Part shown: piece by piece, positions 1 to 10,641 of the stretch
Position numbering within the stretch: the stretch's first letter is position 1
Layout: each line of letters begins with the position of its first letter
Origin: Pythium myriotylum
Taxonomy: Eukaryota; Oomycota; Peronosporomycetes; Pythiales; Pythiaceae
NCBI GenBank assembly: GCA_023091665.1
Contig: JALJCQ010000001.1
Location: 1,364,001 to 1,428,000 of the forward strand
DNA: 64,000 nt
Direction: 5' to 3'
Notes under the pieces: model-generated
The model's input: the letters and a program-made list of their open reading frames with translations, nothing else
Told to the model about the DNA's origin: nothing
The model's database searches: none
Program-made: the position numbers and the translations under genes

Positions 1-342
1 CAAGGCGAAGCTTCCAAAAGATCTCAGGATGTGTTATCCAGTCCGCCAGCTTCGTCTCCAATCCGATTGAAGCCGGACCGGCGTGAGGAATTCCGATCGC
101 CGATCAAGTTTCTCTTCCAACAGCAGCAAATGGTGCAACAAGCTGAAGAAATCATGGCTGCCTCAAGAGGCGAGTCTCCTGCCCCAGTGACCAGCTCCAG
201 CTCCAGCATGGGTTCAAAACGAGCGCTTTCACCCAATCACCCCCATCCATCACCCAAAAAACCACGGAAAGGGAAGCCATCACCCAAAAAGCCGCTTTCG
301 CAACGCGGCACTCTGCTGGCATACTTCCAGCCCAAGTCCTAG
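1..342 (+). CDS. C-terminal part of an unidentified protein with PIP-box-like end (partial, 5' end outside window)
   Basis: The reading frame is open from the first base and stops at 340-342, so only the last 113 codons are visible. The segment is rich in Ser, Pro and Lys, with two SPKKP-type basic patches that could be nuclear localisation signals or kinase sites. It ends in GTLLAYFQPKS. That end resembles the hydrophobic core of a PCNA-interacting (PIP) box (L-x-x-Y/F-F, normally preceded by Gln four residues upstream), as found at the extreme C-terminus of replication proteins such as Pol32/POLD3. Here the canonical Gln position is Arg and a Gln lies one residue earlier. The family cannot be named from this fragment. 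Being a real coding end is supported by the long open frame; the PCNA link is inference. Confidence 0.6.
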   Translation, partial: QGEASKRSQDVLSSPPASSPIRLKPDRREEFRSPIKFLFQQQQMVQQAEEIMAASRGESPAPVTSSSSSMGSKRALSPNHPHPSPKKPRKGKPSPKKPLSQRGTLLAYFQPKS

Positions 343-551
343 ATTAGTTCAACCTCTGTAGTGAGATCCATCCCCTGTGCTAATCGATAGCTGTGCCACG
401 CAGTTCCCTTTGGTGAGCTGCTCAACCGTAAACGGCTTTGACCTGGTGACGCCACCGCGGGGCCTCCATCTCCTCGCGGAGGCGACCGACAGCTCACGGG
501 AGCTCCACTCACTGCCTCGAAGAATCCACGGACGGATCGCTGCCTGCAGCC

Positions 552-1824
552 ATGGAGATGAACAAAGGAGAGGCCGAGAAATGCCGCGACATCGCCAAGA
601 AGCACTTGCGCGAAGGCCGGTGGCAGCAGGCCATCAAGTTCTTCGAGAAGTCTCACCGACTGTACCCTTTGCCCGGCGTGGAGGCGATGCGAGACCGCGC
701 CAAGCAAGAGCTGGAGAAGGAACAAGCGGGTGGGTCCCGTCCGTCATCGGCGGGTTCGTCGAGCGGTGCAACGGAGGGCGTGAGGAAACGAGAGACAGCC
801 TCCAGCTCGGCCTCAGCTGACGAACCGTCACGACCGTACACACAAGAGCAACAACAGATTGTGAATAAGATTCGCGCGTGTAAGAACCATTACGAGGTGC
901 TTGGTGTTGCGCAGAACGCTGACGATGCCGAGATCAAGAAAGCATATCGAAAGGTATCGCATGTCTCCGTGAGTATTAAGGTGTCAGTGGTTGTATTGAT
1001 GTTGGGCTGTGTGTCGTTGCAATAGCTTGCGCTCAAGCTCCACCCGGACAAGAACAGCGCGCCTGGCGCTGAAGATGCGTTCAAAGCTGTCGGGAAAGCG
1101 TTTACGATCCTGAGCGACCCGGAGAAGCGCGCACACTACGATCGATACGGAGATCGAGGACCAGAAGCTCCTCAACAAACCCGGGGTCGCCGGCACTATC
1201 AGCAGGAAGATATCAGTCCTGAAGAAATCTTCAACATGTTCTTTGGAGGTGGGTTCCGGCCACGGCAACCACGCCAACACGGTCACCAGCGTCAGCGCCA
1301 AGCCGAACAGCAGCAAGATCAACGGGCGACGTTCATGCAGTTCTTACCTCTGTTGCTCATTCTATTGCTCTCGCTACTGTCAATGCCAAGTGCTCCGGAA
1401 ATGCCGTTCAGGTACAAATGCTGAGTTGCCACAAAGCCGGGTTTTGTCGCACCGTAGACTGACGCCGCGTGTCTTGCAATTTCACAGCATGCATCCGACG
1501 CCTCAATTCAAGGTGCAACGATCCACCCAGATGAACAGCGTTGCAAAAGGAATTCCTTACTACGTGGAACAAGACTTCGAGCGCAAGTACACGAGCCACT
1601 GGCGCGACCTCCTGCACGTGGAGCAACTGGTCGAACAGCACCACATGAGTCGCCTCCACGAGAGCTGCGAGAACGCCAAGCTGAAGCAGAAGCGTATGAT
1701 CTACCGCGCACGGAACTCGAACAGTGACGACCGCGAGGCGCAGATGCGAGCCGCCCTCGAGATGAAGATGCCGGCGTGCGAGCAGCTCAAGACGCTTCGG
1801 CGGTCGCGGAATCGCCAGGGCTGA
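552..1824 (+). CDS. DNAJB12/DNAJB14-type ER membrane Hsp40
   Basis: Three exons (552-953, 1026-1411, 1488-1824) give 374 residues. The N-terminus [19 protein letters not shown] and the following YPLP stretch match the DNAJB12/14 family start, which supports the ATG at 552. The J domain spans about residues 112-175, with the intact HPD triad at 140-142 just after the first intron. A Gly/Phe and Gln/Arg-rich linker follows, then one hydrophobic segment (about 237-256). The C-terminal region beginning [12 protein letters not shown] is typical of the DUF1977 domain. Proteins of this family sit in the ER membrane with the J domain in the cytosol and recruit Hsc70 for quality control and ERAD. Introns are 72 and 76 bp with gtatcg..tag and gtacaa..cag ends, and phases join correctly. 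The family call is firm; the cellular role is taken from the family. Confidence 0.9.
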
Positions 1825-2099
1825 GCGAGCGGCCTCCTCCCTTGTTCCTGCGGAACAGCCTCTCCGATATGTCGTCGCCTGCTTGGTTTTGGACAATAGA
1901 ACCCTCTCTCATGTGCACATAGTCCCCTCCATTGTCGTCGCATGGTTGCCTGGTTGAAGTCTGCCAGCCGGATCAGCCGAGTGTACCCCTTTCTCGGTAC
2001 ACCTCTTCACCTGAGCTTGGCTCTTCTTGTGATCGTGGGCTTGCATTTCCACGCCCGACATCATCCCCCCAAGCAGATCCCCCTTGTTCCTCGTCGGCC

Positions 2100-4140
2100 A
2101 TGGCCACCAACGAGTTGGCGGCGATCCTCGCGCGGCGCCGTGCAAAGGAAGGCGGCGCCGACGCGGCCCCGGCCTTCGAGAGCAGCGCGCCCGACGCGAA
2201 CGGCGCGCCCGCGACGCCGGCGGCGCCATCGGCGCAGCGCTCCTCGATCGCCGACCGGATCGCGCGCCTCAAGCAGCAGAGCGCAGCCGCTGGGCCTGCT
2301 CCGGTGCCAGTGCCAATTGCAGCGAGTCGGCCGCCGCATCCCGGTGCCTCGGCGAGTGAGATGCCCCCGCCTGCTGCGCCAAGCCCGGCGCCGAGCCCCT
2401 GGGCTGCGTCGACGCCGACGTGGTCCAACTCTGCGAGCGGCGAATCGACCACCGAAAGCGCCCCGGCAGACACCCCCGCTGCTGCGGATACGAGCGCACC
2501 TGGCAACCGCAGAACGTCCGGCCGCATTGCGCAACTCCAAGGCAGTCTCGGAATTAACGTCAACCCATTCCGCGCAGGCGGACCTCCGTAAGTTTCAACT
2601 CGAGCCAACTTGGTGTTGAGCTAGCTAACGTATCTCCGATCCAGGGGTGGATTCCGCAAGCCCTCGGGGGGCCACCGGGTGGAAGGCGATGGTAGCGAAG
2701 GCACGGAGAGGTCCATTATGACCACCGGAGACCAGTACGCGCATATGCATGGAACCATGGGCATCCGAATGCCGGGAATGGGGGCAGCAGTTCCGATGCC
2801 GGGTTTGGCGAAGGCTGGCGCCCGAATCCCGGGAATGGCGCCATCAGCGGAAACGGCGGAAGAGGAAGACGCGGCAGCGGCGGCGTCACTCGAAGCTTCT
2901 CATGTACGGACGACGAACTCGTTTGCTTTAGTTGTCATCGTTTTGGCTCACGTCATGATTTCAGACGACAATGTCGAGAGTAACTGGACCCAAGCGACGT
3001 GGACCGACACGACCCCCTCCTGGCGCTTTCCGAGTACGTGGCATCGCGAAAGACGTGGCGTCATGCCACTGACATGATTGTCCGTTTGATTTGTAGCTAC
3101 CCGGTGCTGCTGCCCCAATTCCTTCACCAGTCGAACCTGCAGAGCAAGCTACGACCGAAGCAGCCCCGGCTACACCTGCTGCGGTCGTTTCTGCGGCGCC
3201 CTCGGAAGGTCTCTTTGGCGTTCCTGCTCCTGCTATTGAGACGCCAAGTGCGGATCTTTTTGGAGGCTCGCACGCAATCTCCACCGGACCACACACTGCA
3301 CCACCTCCCACTCCAGTCTTTGAGGTTGCGAAGCCGGCGGCCACACTTGTGCAGCCGGTGGCCACATTGGTGCAGCCAGAACCTGCTCCGGTTCTCTTCT
3401 CTAGTGAGCCCAGTGTTGTAGCGTCCTTGGGCAGTCTCAGCGTATCTGATGCCCCATCTGCGTCCTCGACTCCGCTCTCCCAGCCAGAGTCGTCGACATC
3501 GCTTTTCGGCAATACGAGTTCGTTCTCTGCAGCACCAGTTGCTACGACAACGCCGATTGTGCCGACCGCACCGGCCCCACAACCTGTCGCCGCATCGCCT
3601 CCAGCCACTGCGCCCATGGCGCGCAAAGCCTCGCTATTTGGGTCTGCTAGTATGGCCAACGACGACGACTCAGACAGTGATTGGTCTGATGATGACAGTG
3701 CCAAGCCAAAACCATCGACTTCGCTGTTTGGCGCGGCTCCAGCGCCGACACCCGCAATTGCGACTCCTCCGCCGGCTGCATCGACCCCAACCATTGCTCC
3801 GCCAGCTCAGACTTCAGGTGGTCTTTTCGGCGGGGGCGACGATCACGACAGTCTGTTCGGTGGCCCCTTGCCTACTCCGACGGCTCCAGCTCCTGCTGCT
3901 GCTGTCCACGCCAACACATCTACCCCAGCTCCAGCACCAACCCCGGCAGCCCCGAGCAGCACCCCTGCTCCTGTTGCTGCTCCAGCATCTAGCAGCCTCT
4001 TTGGGCCACCTGCAGGAGCTCCGGCTGCAGTCCGACCTCCTCAGCAGTACACCTCACTCTTCGGTCCAGATGACGACGAGAGCGATGAAAGCGATGATGA
4101 AGGTGGACTTTTCGGTACAGGACTTCCAACATCTCGATAA
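2100..4140 (+). CDS. FAM21/CapZIP-like protein with capping-protein-interaction motif and LF(acidic) repeats
   Basis: Four exons (2100-2587, 2645-2903, 2965-3033, 3097-4140) give 619 residues, nearly all low-complexity Ala/Pro/Ser. Three signatures stand out. Residues about 139-163 read GRIAQLQGSLGIN followed by a Pro/Gly-rich end, like the LQxxLxINP element of FAM21. Residues 249-268 read HTTMSRVTGPKRRGPTRPPP, which resembles the CPI motif that binds actin capping protein. The last exon holds about ten LFG motifs, several flanking acidic runs; the best is LFG-acidic-LFG at about 593-612, like the LFa motifs by which FAM21 binds retromer VPS35. The FAM21 head that joins the WASH complex is absent. 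A GLFG-nucleoporin-like reading is the main alternative for the C-terminus. The small 69-bp exon carries the core of the CPI motif. The start is the first ATG of the frame. Confidence 0.7.
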
Positions 4141-4270
4141 TCAGACAACGCTTCGAACAGGGTGGGTGTCTTGAGCGGTGACCACTCTCGTTCTGAGTTG
4201 CGTCAATGCTCACAGCAAGTTTGACAACAATCGCATTAACCTTTCGTACCACACTATTTGCTCCATCTAT

Positions 4271-5032
4271 CTACCATTGTTGGAACGGAGCGAGCTTCTC
4301 AGTGTTGATATAGAGCATGTCGTCTTGCTGTCGGTAGCGCCCCCAAAAGTACGCCTTGGCGCCACCGACAGCTCCATTGAACCCACGCGCCTCGATCAGA
4401 CGCTGCACTGGATGGTACGCAGGAGAGTCCGTGTGCAGAAACGTCTTGCGGTTTCGCGCCTTGTTGTAAACAAGCATCGGAGAGACGCGACTCAGCTTGC
4501 CGTTAGGCTCCATCGCCACCTGGATCTTGTAGATCTCTCCGAGCGCGCCGGACGCGTCGCCTTCTTCGCTACCAGTCATGCGGATCACCGCCTGGTAAGG
4601 CCACTGCTTGGTCTTGGAGGCAGGCTCGTCGAGCTTGACTGGCAGCCACTTGCTGTCTGTCTCAGCCGCCTCCGCGGCATCGGAAGCTGCGGGTCGTTCC
4701 GACTTGGACTTGCCGCCGACGGTCATCAGCTGGATCGCGCCGCCTTTCGCCGAGGCCTTGGCCTTGGCCTTGAGGTCGGCATCGCTGCCTGTCGCGCTCG
4801 CTTGGTCCACGGCGTCCTCCTCGTCCTCGCCCTGGCCGTTGTTGGCGAGCCCGAGCTTCTGCATGTACTTCTTGACGCGCTTGAGCGGCACGCGCGCGTA
4901 CTTGTCGCCGTGGGTCTTGATCTGCTCGTGCACGCGCTTGTAGCCGAAGTCTTCGTGCGCGAACTTGATCGCTTTGATGAGCGCGATGAGCTCCTCGGCC
5001 TCGACGGGCTCGCGTGCCGTGGCGTCCGCCAT
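4271..5032 (-). CDS. Conserved-looking protein with N-terminal short helical (HTH-like) segment, function unknown
   Basis: A single-exon frame of 253 residues begins at the ATG complementary to 5030-5032. Residues about 10-62 form a predicted helical module with the pattern FGYKRVHEQI, spacer, LKRVKKYMQKLGL. This looks like the small winged-helix/HTH segment seen in IS3-type integrases and in some protist regulatory proteins. A Lys/Ala/Asp-rich linker follows. The C-terminal 130 residues are compact and contain W-P-Y-Q-A-V-I-R, Y-K-I-Q-V-A-M and AYFWGRYRQQDDMLYIN. I do not recognise a catalytic motif. The frame reads toward the preceding gene (131 bp between stops). It diverges from the MYND-PDZ gene across a 659-bp shared upstream region. 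Coding status is supported by the balanced composition of the C-terminal half; function is unknown. Confidence 0.7.
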   Translation of the reverse strand: MADATAREPVEAEELIALIKAIKFAHEDFGYKRVHEQIKTHGDKYARVPLKRVKKYMQKLGLANNGQGEDEEDAVDQASATGSDADLKAKAKASAKGGAIQLMTVGGKSKSERPAASDAAEAAETDSKWLPVKLDEPASKTKQWPYQAVIRMTGSEEGDASGALGEIYKIQVAMEPNGKLSRVSPMLVYNKARNRKTFLHTDSPAYHPVQRLIEARGFNGAVGGAKAYFWGRYRQQDDMLYINTEKLAPFQQW

Positions 5033-5691
5033 GGCTTTTTCCGTGGGCTTCTCCCTCCCGGTAAAGGTGAACCAAAGGTTAACCTCGCACTTAGTCGTGA
5101 TGTCCTAGTAAATCTGAGATGTCTCGTATTTTACCGCGCGGGTATAGTACGTGACCACGTCACGCGCGCTCACACAATGTGCGCAAGATGGCGCGCTGAA
5201 CTTTCCGCGCGATGCCTTGGCGGTTGTGTCTCCTGGGCGACTGACGCCAGCGCGCACGAGAGACGAGCTCGCGCTGCCGCCTCCCGGCCACCCGTGCACT
5301 GGCTGCGCGGCTGGCTCGTCTCGTGCGCGCTGGGTGGGCGTCGCGTCGGACGCGACGTGGCGTCCGGAAGCAATGCAACCAGCCTTCCGCCATGTGACGC
5401 TGTTGCTTGATTGAGCTTGGCGAGGCGCCGCGACTCAGCGAGTAAACAACCGCGCGAAGCTCATGTCGCGCGCGTGAGCAGCTCCCGCTCACGAGCTGAA
5501 CTCTTGTGGCTCGGGTAGCCGGAGTATCGGGTTGGAGAGGGCTCGCGGTGCGCGTTCCCCGAGCCCTGGACCTGCGAGAGTTGATATGGTTTTCTCTCTT
5601 GTCTTGTCGAGGCTTCGTTGCATCGCCCTCTCAGTCGATTCGAGTTGGCCGTCGGACGCCACTCGGCGGAGAGAGCGAGAGGAGAGAACGC
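5033..5691. other. Intergenic region between divergent genes, probable shared promoter
   Basis: This 659-bp stretch lies between two divergent starts. It holds only short frames with no plausible protein. Two palindromes are visible: AGGTTAACCT at 5076-5085, about 44 bases upstream of the minus-strand start, and CGTGAC-CAC-GTCACG at 5150-5164. No repeat or RNA gene was seen. Confidence 0.5.
5150..5164. promoter_or_regulatory. Inverted repeat CGTGAC-CAC-GTCACG in bidirectional promoter
   Basis: Six-base perfect arms flank a three-base centre, 118 bases upstream of the minus-strand gene and 528 bases upstream of the MYND-PDZ start. The TGAC/GTCA half-sites are of the kind bound by bZIP factors. 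A regulatory role is inference from position and symmetry only. Confidence 0.3.
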
Positions 5692-8600
5692 ATGCCCAAG
5701 CACAACTACGACGACGACGATGACGACCTGCTCCTGGCGCTCCAGAGCATGGAGCCCTGCGGCAACTGCGGAGCCGACGGCGCCAAGATCCCCTGCATGA
5801 GCGGCTGCGGATCCATCTTCTACTGCTCGCGGGTGCGTTCCAGACCCAACCAAGAGGGATCTTGGCCCGCGACGCGCGACACTCACGTCTCTCCATGGAC
5901 AGGAATGCGGCATGCTCCACGCGTCGACCCACCGCCTGCGCTGCAGGAACCTGCGCTGCTCCAAGTTCAACGACTCGGACTGTACGTACCTCGCGTTGTG
6001 GATCGCGATCTGCGGAAGTGAGCCGATCGCGCTGACCCGGTTTCTTGTGGTCGATGTGGGCAGCCGACTCGGGCTCCGACTCGGGCGAGGAGTTCTCCGA
6101 CGACTCGGACGAGTACGTCACTGACAGCGAGGAGGAAGAAGAATCGGAGGAAGAGGAGGAGGAAGAGGTCAAGCCCAAGAAAGGATCCGGGAAGAAGGGC
6201 AAGGGCAAAGGTAAGAGCAAACGCAAGGCCTCGCGCACCGAGAGCAACGCGGCCGCGGCTGCCGGCGGCGCGGTCGTGCTTGACTCGGAGGTCGAGCGCC
6301 GCATCGAGGAGAAGATCCTGCGCCGGCTCAAGAAGCAGGAGGAGAACCGCATCGCGCAGGCCATTGAGCAGCGCATGCGCGAGGAAAAGGCCAACTGGCG
6401 CGACGATGAGATGAACCGCATCATCATGGAGATGCGCGACCGTATGCAGAAGGAGTTTGGGAACTCGGATTTCCTGGCGCAGTTCGTCAAGAAGAACGGT
6501 CACACGCTCGAGTCACAGAACAGCTCCGACATGCTCATGAGCATTCAGGCTGCGGCTGCAGCGTCAGCCGACGCCAACCCTCAAGCCGAGGAGGGTAAGG
6601 AGTCGGTGGCCGTGCCACCAAGCGCTTCCGACGACTCTCGAAACCGCAGCGCGTCCAAGGAATCGGCATGGAACAACGCTTGCCGTGCTTTCGAGTCGTT
6701 GCGTGTGGTCGTGTGGAAGCACAGCTTCTTGCCGACAATGTCGTTCACGAAGAACCCTTCGACCGGCATCTGGAATGCGATCAAGGAAATCGACGGTGAT
6801 GAGTCGTTCTCGCACATTGCTGTCGGTGACGCACTCGTGACGGTCAACGGCCGCGTCGTTGATGAGAGTGTGCAGACTGAACAGGACTTGAACGACATCC
6901 TCTCGGGCTTTGCGTCACCCCTTATTCTGAAGTTTGAAGCCGCGGACCCATACAACGGCAAGGTCCACGACTACACGGTGACGTGGTCGAACGGTCCACT
7001 CGGTGTCACGCTGAAAGACGATTGCACGAACCAGAAGGTACCGATTGTGAACCGTCTCACAAAGAAGACCGGGTCGGTCGCTGTCAAACAGAATATCGCG
7101 ATTGGTGATATCCTCGTGGCGATCAACAACATCGACACGATTCAGTTGGGCTGTTCACTCTCGATGTCGATCCTCAAAAAGGTTCAGCTGCCAGCAAAGC
7201 TGAAGTTCCGCGGCGTTGGTGGACCTACGGGTGGCTCCACGGGTGGTGATGATGACGACGAGGCTGCTGCGCCGAAGACTGGTGACGAAACTCATCACGC
7301 GTCCGGCATGGCACGGCCCGCAACCTACGTCGTGAACTGGGGAGAAGGTCCACTTGGACTGACGATTATCCCAGGTATGGAGGAGGACGACTTGCCCGTG
7401 ATCAAGAAGGTCACTGGTACTGGCACCTCAGAAGGTATTGAGAGCGCTCAGGTTGGCGATTTCCTTGAATCGATGAACGACATTTCGACAACGGGTATGG
7501 CGTTTGAAGACGTCGTGTCGTACTTGAAGTCGGCGCCAAAGCCAGTGCGACTACTCTTCCGAGCGGCTACAGGTGAAGACGGAGATGGTGCGCCAGTCCC
7601 ACCCCCTCCGGCCCCGGCGCCGGCCCCGGCACCTGTCATGGAAATCACTCGTAGCGCCCCTGCACCAGCACCTCCTGTCCGATCGTCGCCAGCTCCATCG
7701 CCAGCGAAGACATATTCGGCTCCTGCTCCTGCTCCGGCTCCGGTCCCGGCTCCTGTTCCGGCACCAGCACCTGTTCCAGCTCGAGCACCGTCTCAGATTA
7801 TTCGTGACGAGATTCGTGACAACTATAAGGTTGTCTGGGGTGACGGTCCGCTGGGTCTCACCATCGACGCTCGCGAGGATGCTCCAACTGGAGCATACAT
7901 CAAGCGAATCGCTTCGGCCGGTGCTGCCTCTCGATTGTCACAAGACTGCATTGGTGACTACTTGACACATATTAACGACATGGACGTTATGCGCGTGGCG
8001 TTCCAAGATATCGTCTCACAGCTAAAGAATGCTCCGAGACCGGTGACCCTCTTTTTCAAGCGACGACCTGGCAGCTCCGAGGCGCGTGGGCTTGCACAGT
8101 CGTCATCGTCGGTACCGACGAGTTACTCCGCGGCTGCCGCTCATCAAGAGCGTGGCCGAATGTCAGAGACACCGACCCGTGGTCGGAAACCGTCTGCCCA
8201 TGAAGAGGCCGGTATTCACTACTACAACGTTGTATGGCAGGATGGTACGCCACTAGGATTGTCGCTTCGCGGTGGTGACAATACGAGTGACTACCCGTAC
8301 ATTACACGGGTCACTGGAAACGGCAGCGCTGCTCATCTGCCGACCTCTGTCGTGGGTGACAGACTTGTGTCAGTGGACGGAAGGAGCGTCCACGTCCGCG
8401 ACAAGACATTTGATGAGGTCATGGCAATGCTCAAGAACATGCCGAAGCCTATCACGCTGAAGTTCCAGGCAAGAACTGATGACCAACCACGAGGTGGTTC
8501 CTCGTCAGCGATGCATCCTCCAGCAATGGAGCAGCAACAGGCGCAACCGCGCCACAATCCGCATCAGCTCCAGCATCAGCAGAGCTCTCACTCGTGGCGG

Positions 8601-8900
8601 CAACCTCATCACCAGCCTCCACCTCAGCAACAGTACGGTCATCCTCCACCGGGTCCGCACAGTGCCCACCCACAAATGCAGGCGTCTGCATCAATGCCAA
8701 CACCTGGATCGGTCTTTGGATCCTCAGTCGTGCGTCAAAATAGCAACCTCAGCAGAAGTTTCGTTACACCAGCTGGTGGCGCGCTGGACAACGCTGCGGG
8801 AAATGAGGACAAGTTTGCGAACATCCAGTCGCCGTTCCTTGTGCAGAACAAGCTGTCCACTGGACGTCGACAGAAGATGCTCAAGGGTCTGAAAAAATAA
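5692..8900 (+). CDS. MYND zinc finger plus five-PDZ-domain scaffold protein
   Basis: Exons 5692-5832, 5903-5981 and 6064-8900 give 1018 residues. The first two exons encode a MYND-type zinc finger: CGNCG, then a C-x3-C pair, FYCSREC and H-x3-C, split by a 70-bp intron. A Ser/Asp/Glu-rich acidic stretch and a Lys/Gly-rich stretch follow, then a charged coiled coil (about 160-230). Five PDZ-like domains lie at about 291-370, 375-460, 493-575, 659-742 and 792-875. The last four share a VxWxxGPLGLT-type first strand, and all share a central GD-x-L element. A Pro/Ala linker separates PDZ3 and PDZ4, and the tail is Gln/His/Pro-rich. PDZ arrays assemble membrane or cytoskeletal complexes; MYND fingers bind proline-rich peptides. 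The first PDZ lacks the GPLG signature and is the most divergent. No enzymatic domain is present. The start is the first ATG before the zinc finger. Confidence 0.8.
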
Positions 8901-9116
8901 CGATACACGGCGAGGTTCCTATCTTTTGGTCTGATTTAGCGAAATGCGACTGGTCTCGGCGACAGCTACTCTGGGCGCGAGTGAAAGGGATGATGCCGAT
9001 GAAACGCATCGAAAGATCGCGTCCGTGAGTGGCTGTTTTCTACTGCTGTTTGAAAGTCATTATAAGACACCTGTGTTGCTCCGTAAAACAATAGAAAAGC
9101 GCTAAAAACCACTGCC

Positions 9117-10532
9117 TTATTCGGGTGCCGTACAGTGCGGGAAGAATTCGTGCCATCGAGAGTCAACTACGTTAGGCACGACTCTGCGCAGCCAGTTCTC
9201 AGTGAGAATGCAGATCTCATGAGGTCCCGATATGCTCAATCTTACCCGTAGCGTTTTCGAAGAGCGGTCTTCAACTCTCTTCCAAACTTGACAGGATAGT
9301 GATGAGATCTCAGCAATTTTAAAGACTGTCATCAGACTAACCTGTTCAAGAGCAGAACACTGAGTTGCGTATCTCTGCTGCTGAGCATGATTGAGCTCTC
9401 TGAGTTGCGCAAGCTCGTCTCGTTGGTCATCGATCACATCCTGCAGCTCGTTCGTCTGATTTTGGAGATTCTCGATACGAGTCTGTAGGGATTTCTGCTC
9501 ACGAGTTTGCGTGTCAAAATGTCACAAAGTACAAGTATGGAAGCAATTGAGCGTACGATCTTGTCATCGTGCTGCAGCTGGATAGCCTCATAGCGCTGGA
9601 TTTTGGAAAGACAATCGTCCCTGTACCTATTCACTCAAGTCGTCATTAGAACTTCGGTCTCCTCAACTGGTGACGCGGCTCACGGACGCTGTATGCATAG
9701 CTTTGCTCAGTTCCACCTCGCTCTTTTTGAGTTGGGTCTCGTACGCTTGGCAGATTTCTGACAGTTGGTCAACTCGTTGTAGCCCGACACGCCGAAGTGC
9801 GCTCGACTCGATACTTCGGCTGCAGTGATCGGTTCCCTCTTTTGTGGCCCCCTCCGTTTGCATACCATTAACGACAGCCCCGAGATCTCTCATGACGCGT
9901 TCTTCTTTGGAATGAAATGCTTTCTTCTTGGCCTCTTCTGTCCCTGTTCCCCGCCGGAGTTCCTCCTCTTGAACAGCTAGGAATGTCATGGCCTCGAGCA
10001 CTTCCAGCATGTACTGCTGAGACTCAACGAACTTGCGCTTATAACTCTCCAGCTCGTGAAAGACAAACTCCTGGACGCTGTCGTTTCTTGCACGGTCAGA
10101 CTCGAGTTCACGCACAAGCTGTAGTTGGGATTCGAGGTGGCAGTTCATAGTGAGTAACTGATCGAGCATGTCTGATTTCTTCAGGAGGCGGAAGTACAGT
10201 TCGGTGGTGACCGGCGGCGAAAGCACTGACCGGGGAGACACGGCAACTGACTTGGGCGACCCGAGCCAGGAGCTGCGATCTGACGTAATAGCCGAGGGGG
10301 GTGAAGAACAGCGAGACAAAGAGAGATTTGATGTAACGGATGGACTTTTTGTTCTCGGCGTAGTCGATGTCGACGCTGTGACGAGAGAAGATTCTGACCT
10401 ACTGGACGATTGTTTCGCGATTTTACTGAGACCTTTAGGTGAAGGAGGAGACCTCGTCGTGTCAACCGTTAGCGAGGGCCTCTGGCGCATACTCGCGTTC
10501 GGGGTTGAGCTACTCTTCTGCGCGGAGAGCAT
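9117..10532 (-). CDS. Ser-rich coiled-coil protein, function unknown (multi-exon)
   Basis: Exon 1 runs from the ATG at 10532 to about 9668 and encodes some 288 residues. The first 110 are Ser/Thr/Pro-rich and basic with many SP and TP sites. The rest is a charged coiled coil (LYFRLLKKSDMLDQLL onward). Further coding blocks continue on the same strand: YRDDCLSKIQRYEAIQLQHDD (about 9565-9626), a block with RIENLQNQTNELQDVIDDQ (about 9350-9500) and a short C-terminal block ending at 9117 in FFPHCTAPE. The splice between exon 1 and the second block could not be settled: the visible sites do not give a clean phase, so total length is uncertain. The last block may be read through or spliced from 9350 on. 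I do not recognise the family; a centrosomal or cytoskeletal role would be guesswork. Confidence 0.55.
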
Positions 10533-10641
10533 TCTTTATAAAACTTCGACTTGGGTACTTCTCACGTTCGATGCATATCAAGCCTGATTGTTTCGGGGCT
10601 AAGAATAATGGGCACACCTTGTCTTATTTCCCTAACATAGC

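Noticed and set aside
4178..5410. Plus-strand open frame of 410 codons
   Set aside because: It runs antisense to the 253-residue helical protein and through its promoter. The translation is Arg/Leu-rich with no family character and starts at a non-ATG-like position; it is a codon-bias shadow.
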